From positions 436,001 through 500,000 of the forward strand of contig JAJEKV010000075.1 of assembly GCA_021234155.1 (NCBI GenBank): a stretch of DNA of 64,000 nt, read 5' to 3'. The stretch's first letter is position 1. Each line of letters opens with the position of its first letter. The notes under the pieces were generated by a model. It searched no databases. It was not told the origin of the DNA and worked only from the letters and a program-made list of their open reading frames with translations. The position numbers and the translations under genes were made by a program. Source of the stretch: Isoetes taiwanensis. Taxonomy: Eukaryota; Streptophyta; Lycopodiopsida; Isoetales; Isoetaceae. This document shows, one piece after another, positions 62,120 through 64,000 of this stretch.

Positions 62120-62381
62120 GTCTCACACGTCAGCGCCGGACGTATTTCTACATTCTAGGAATCTGGGCCATAACGTGGTGAGACCATGCCCAAAATGCCC
62201 AAAACAGCTCCAAATCGACCAAGTAAGGGGTCAATTCGCCTAACTTCGATGAGTTTAGTGGAATTACGAGTCTTAGATCACCTAAATTGAGTAATCCTAG
62301 CCCAATTAGGGACCTATGTCTCATAAGTCGCCAGACAGACATTTCTACATTTTAGAAATCGGGCATGCATAACGCAGAGAA
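62120..62381 (+). repeat. Structured module pair downstream of the histone-like ORF (element D)
   Basis: Copies at 62,120-62,184 and 62,318-62,381. The inner hairpin TTTCTA...TAGAAA is perfect in the second; the outer arms are more worn than in C. Confidence 0.7.
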
Positions 62382-62681
62382 CCCCGTACCATTTCTTCAC
62401 TAAATGATCTCCAAATTGCACAATAAGTTCAAGAGCTCTCCTTAGCATGCTCAAACCCTAGAAATATACTTCAAACTTGCAATTGCATCACTTAATAGGT
62501 TAGAATTGCCTAATCTCAATAAATTCTAAGTCTTCCAAAAATTAGGGTTTTTCCCTTTCCTATAAATAAGTTCCCCATTTCTCAATTGGTACCCTGCAAA
62601 TTCGCTCCCCACTGCTTAGGCGATCTTTCAGCTCCCTGAGGCGCTTCGCATCCGCTTTGATACCCCTTCCTTGCTAGATCA

Positions 62682-64000
62682 ATGGCTACTTCTGATTTCG
62701 AGGGCGATGGTACGAGCGGTGCGATTATATCGAGGCGGCATGTCAATGACATCTTCCAAGTCTTTGTGAAAGAAATTGACATCCAAGCTAATACGCTGAA
62801 TGCAACCCCAAAGATATAGGCAAAAGCGAATTTCAGGCTAGGGTAGGACCCTCCCTTGTCCAAGTCCCCCCTTGCATAGGATACTTCCGTTCCCTCGTCC
62901 CTTCAAAGCGACCTTGGGCGATGTCCCCAACATCGCCAAATACTTGACTAATAAGGCGCAGAGGCTACCCGATTACATGGTCCCTGACAGCCAACAGGAC
63001 CAAGTACTTCTCTTATCACCGCCTCTAGCCATCTTCTTATCCCACCGGCGAGAACCCGATGGGGGCAACCTCTATCCCTCCGATGGAGGTAGACCCCATA
63101 GCTGAAAGGGAGGAAGAGCAAATGCTGCTGCGGTATCAACAAGAAATCGAGGAAGCAAGAGAGGATGAAGAAGAGTCTGGACTAAAGGATACCGCGAGCT
63201 TCGACTTCGGACCAAGAACGGCGCCAAGGAGAGCGGAGCTGATCAATTTCCGGCGAGCAATGAGGGCATCGAGTTGCTCCCCACTTGGGCTAGGCATCAC
63301 AAGCCTAGCCCCTATCATCATCGGCGGAGAGGAGTATCTACTCCTCGGCCGACATCCGTAACCTCCCCAATGCGGGGAGGGAGCTCAGGTTGGACGAACT
63401 GCTCCACCAAGCTGGGCCCGGACCGATATGGGCGACTTCATCGTCCCGGGAGCCTCGAACTTCCCGCTTCAAGTGAGGGAGTCCCACACCTACCACGTGG
63501 GAGACGACCTCCCATATCCGTGCCTACAAAAAGCATAAAGGCAATTGATGGACGAGCGGGAGCTGCCAACAGAGGAGGAGTTCCTCGCCCTCCAAGAGCA
63601 GATGGGGATCCGTGGGAAGACCACGAGTATCCTAATGCCGGGTCCTTCAATATCACCCTTGCCAAAAGGAGAAGGAATCGACCTCAGGAGGCTCGACCGC
63701 ACAATTGAAGACTACAGGGAGCTCACTGAAGTAGAGGTCGACGAGTACGCTGGGCGGCACAGAGCTGGAGGCCAAACAAGCGGAGAAGCTTCGGCGACAC
63801 ACAACGACAGGTCGCTCAGGTACTACTTACCACTGCTGATGGATGGGAGAATAGCGGTAATTCACCGCAAGTTCAGTCCCAGAGGCGAAGAAGGAGTGTT
63901 TATGCTGATTGCACTCTCAGGCTTCGGCAGGCATGCTCGAATAGCAGCAAATGTCGACTATGCTGTCTTAGTCAAGAGGGCAATGGCACTTAAGCACAGT
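62682..64000 (+). CDS. ORF2 of element D, unrecognised protein, cut by window end
   Basis: Starts MATSDFEGDGTS at about 62,682. It continues with VNDIFQVFVKEIDIQA, then LPDYMVPDSQQDQVLL, an acidic coiled-coil-like REEEQMLLRYQQEIEEARED, INFRRAMR, LGITSLAPIIIGGEEYLL, RLDRTIEDYRELTEVEVDEY and MDGRIAVIHRKF. Three or more small frame changes occur. The product is unknown; it corresponds to 29,763-31,295 in element C. No nucleic-acid-binding motif is visible. Confidence 0.5.

Larger units (their letters stand above)
58320..64000 (+). mobile_element. Element D: second copy of the C family, 5' portion
   Basis: Starts TGTGACGTTCCAGCACAGTA exactly like element C and stays collinear through the 5' LTR, leader, histone-like ORF1 and most of ORF2 before the window ends. 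The primer-binding site appears as aggtatcgagc near 60,076, against TGGTATCAGAGC in C. The left flank is ACTAT; the right flank lies outside. Confidence 0.9.

Noticed and set aside
62682-62900. VNDIF in ORF2 recalls the histone H2B alpha-2 segment, suggesting a second captured histone
   Set aside because: Only five residues match, too few residues precede it for the H2B alpha-1 region, and the later H2B landmarks (SREIQTAVRL, LPGELAKHA) are absent.

Overview
This looks like nuclear DNA of a flowering plant. Two host genes have short introns with GT-AG borders. Around them lie L1-type LINEs, Copia and Gypsy LTR retrotransposons nested in one another, MITEs and a Helitron end. I could not name the species.

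Layout. 1-3,699 (minus): most of a Tmemb_185A/FAM11-type membrane protein gene; I could place eleven coding exons in one continuous frame, and the C-terminal end lies beyond base 1. 3,700-8,800: mostly unassignable sequence with one orphan exon pair and a Helitron 3' end. 8,800-10,960: two LINE pieces in opposite orientation. 10,961-39,450: an old Gypsy element (called A here), opened by element B (11,536-14,486), element E (15,280-19,229), a DNA-transposon-like insertion (about 23,300-24,362) and the 13.4-kb element C (25,410-38,832, target-site duplication ATTTG). 39,450-46,990: a LINE fragment, a foldback MITE, an orphan 187-codon ORF (minus) and a seven-exon EamA/DMT transporter gene (plus). 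46,992-58,319: a minus-strand LINE split by a MITE and by a young Copia element (52,722-57,783, duplication ACATG). 58,320-64,000: the first 5.7 kb of a second copy (D) of the C family.

Main finding. Elements C and D carry, between the primer-binding site and the gag-pol region, an extra ORF of about 420 codons. Its C-terminus is a histone H3 fold, closest by eye to centromeric H3 (CENH3): [46 protein letters not shown] and [11 protein letters not shown] second unrecognised ORF lies between it and gag-pol. The histone ORF is flanked in both copies by four copies (two each side) of a roughly 67-nt nested inverted repeat that keeps its pairing despite substitutions. The same element also has a chromodomain-like tail on its integrase, so it would both encode an H3-like protein and carry a module of a type that binds H3 tails. 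Element E looks like an internally deleted relative of this family.

Caution. C, D and E differ from one another by many small indels that gather at CG, CAG and CTG sites, and these break the reading frames; the two single-copy host genes are intact. This pattern fits base-calling error at methylated cytosines, so the frameshifts in the histone ORF should not be taken as proof of decay.
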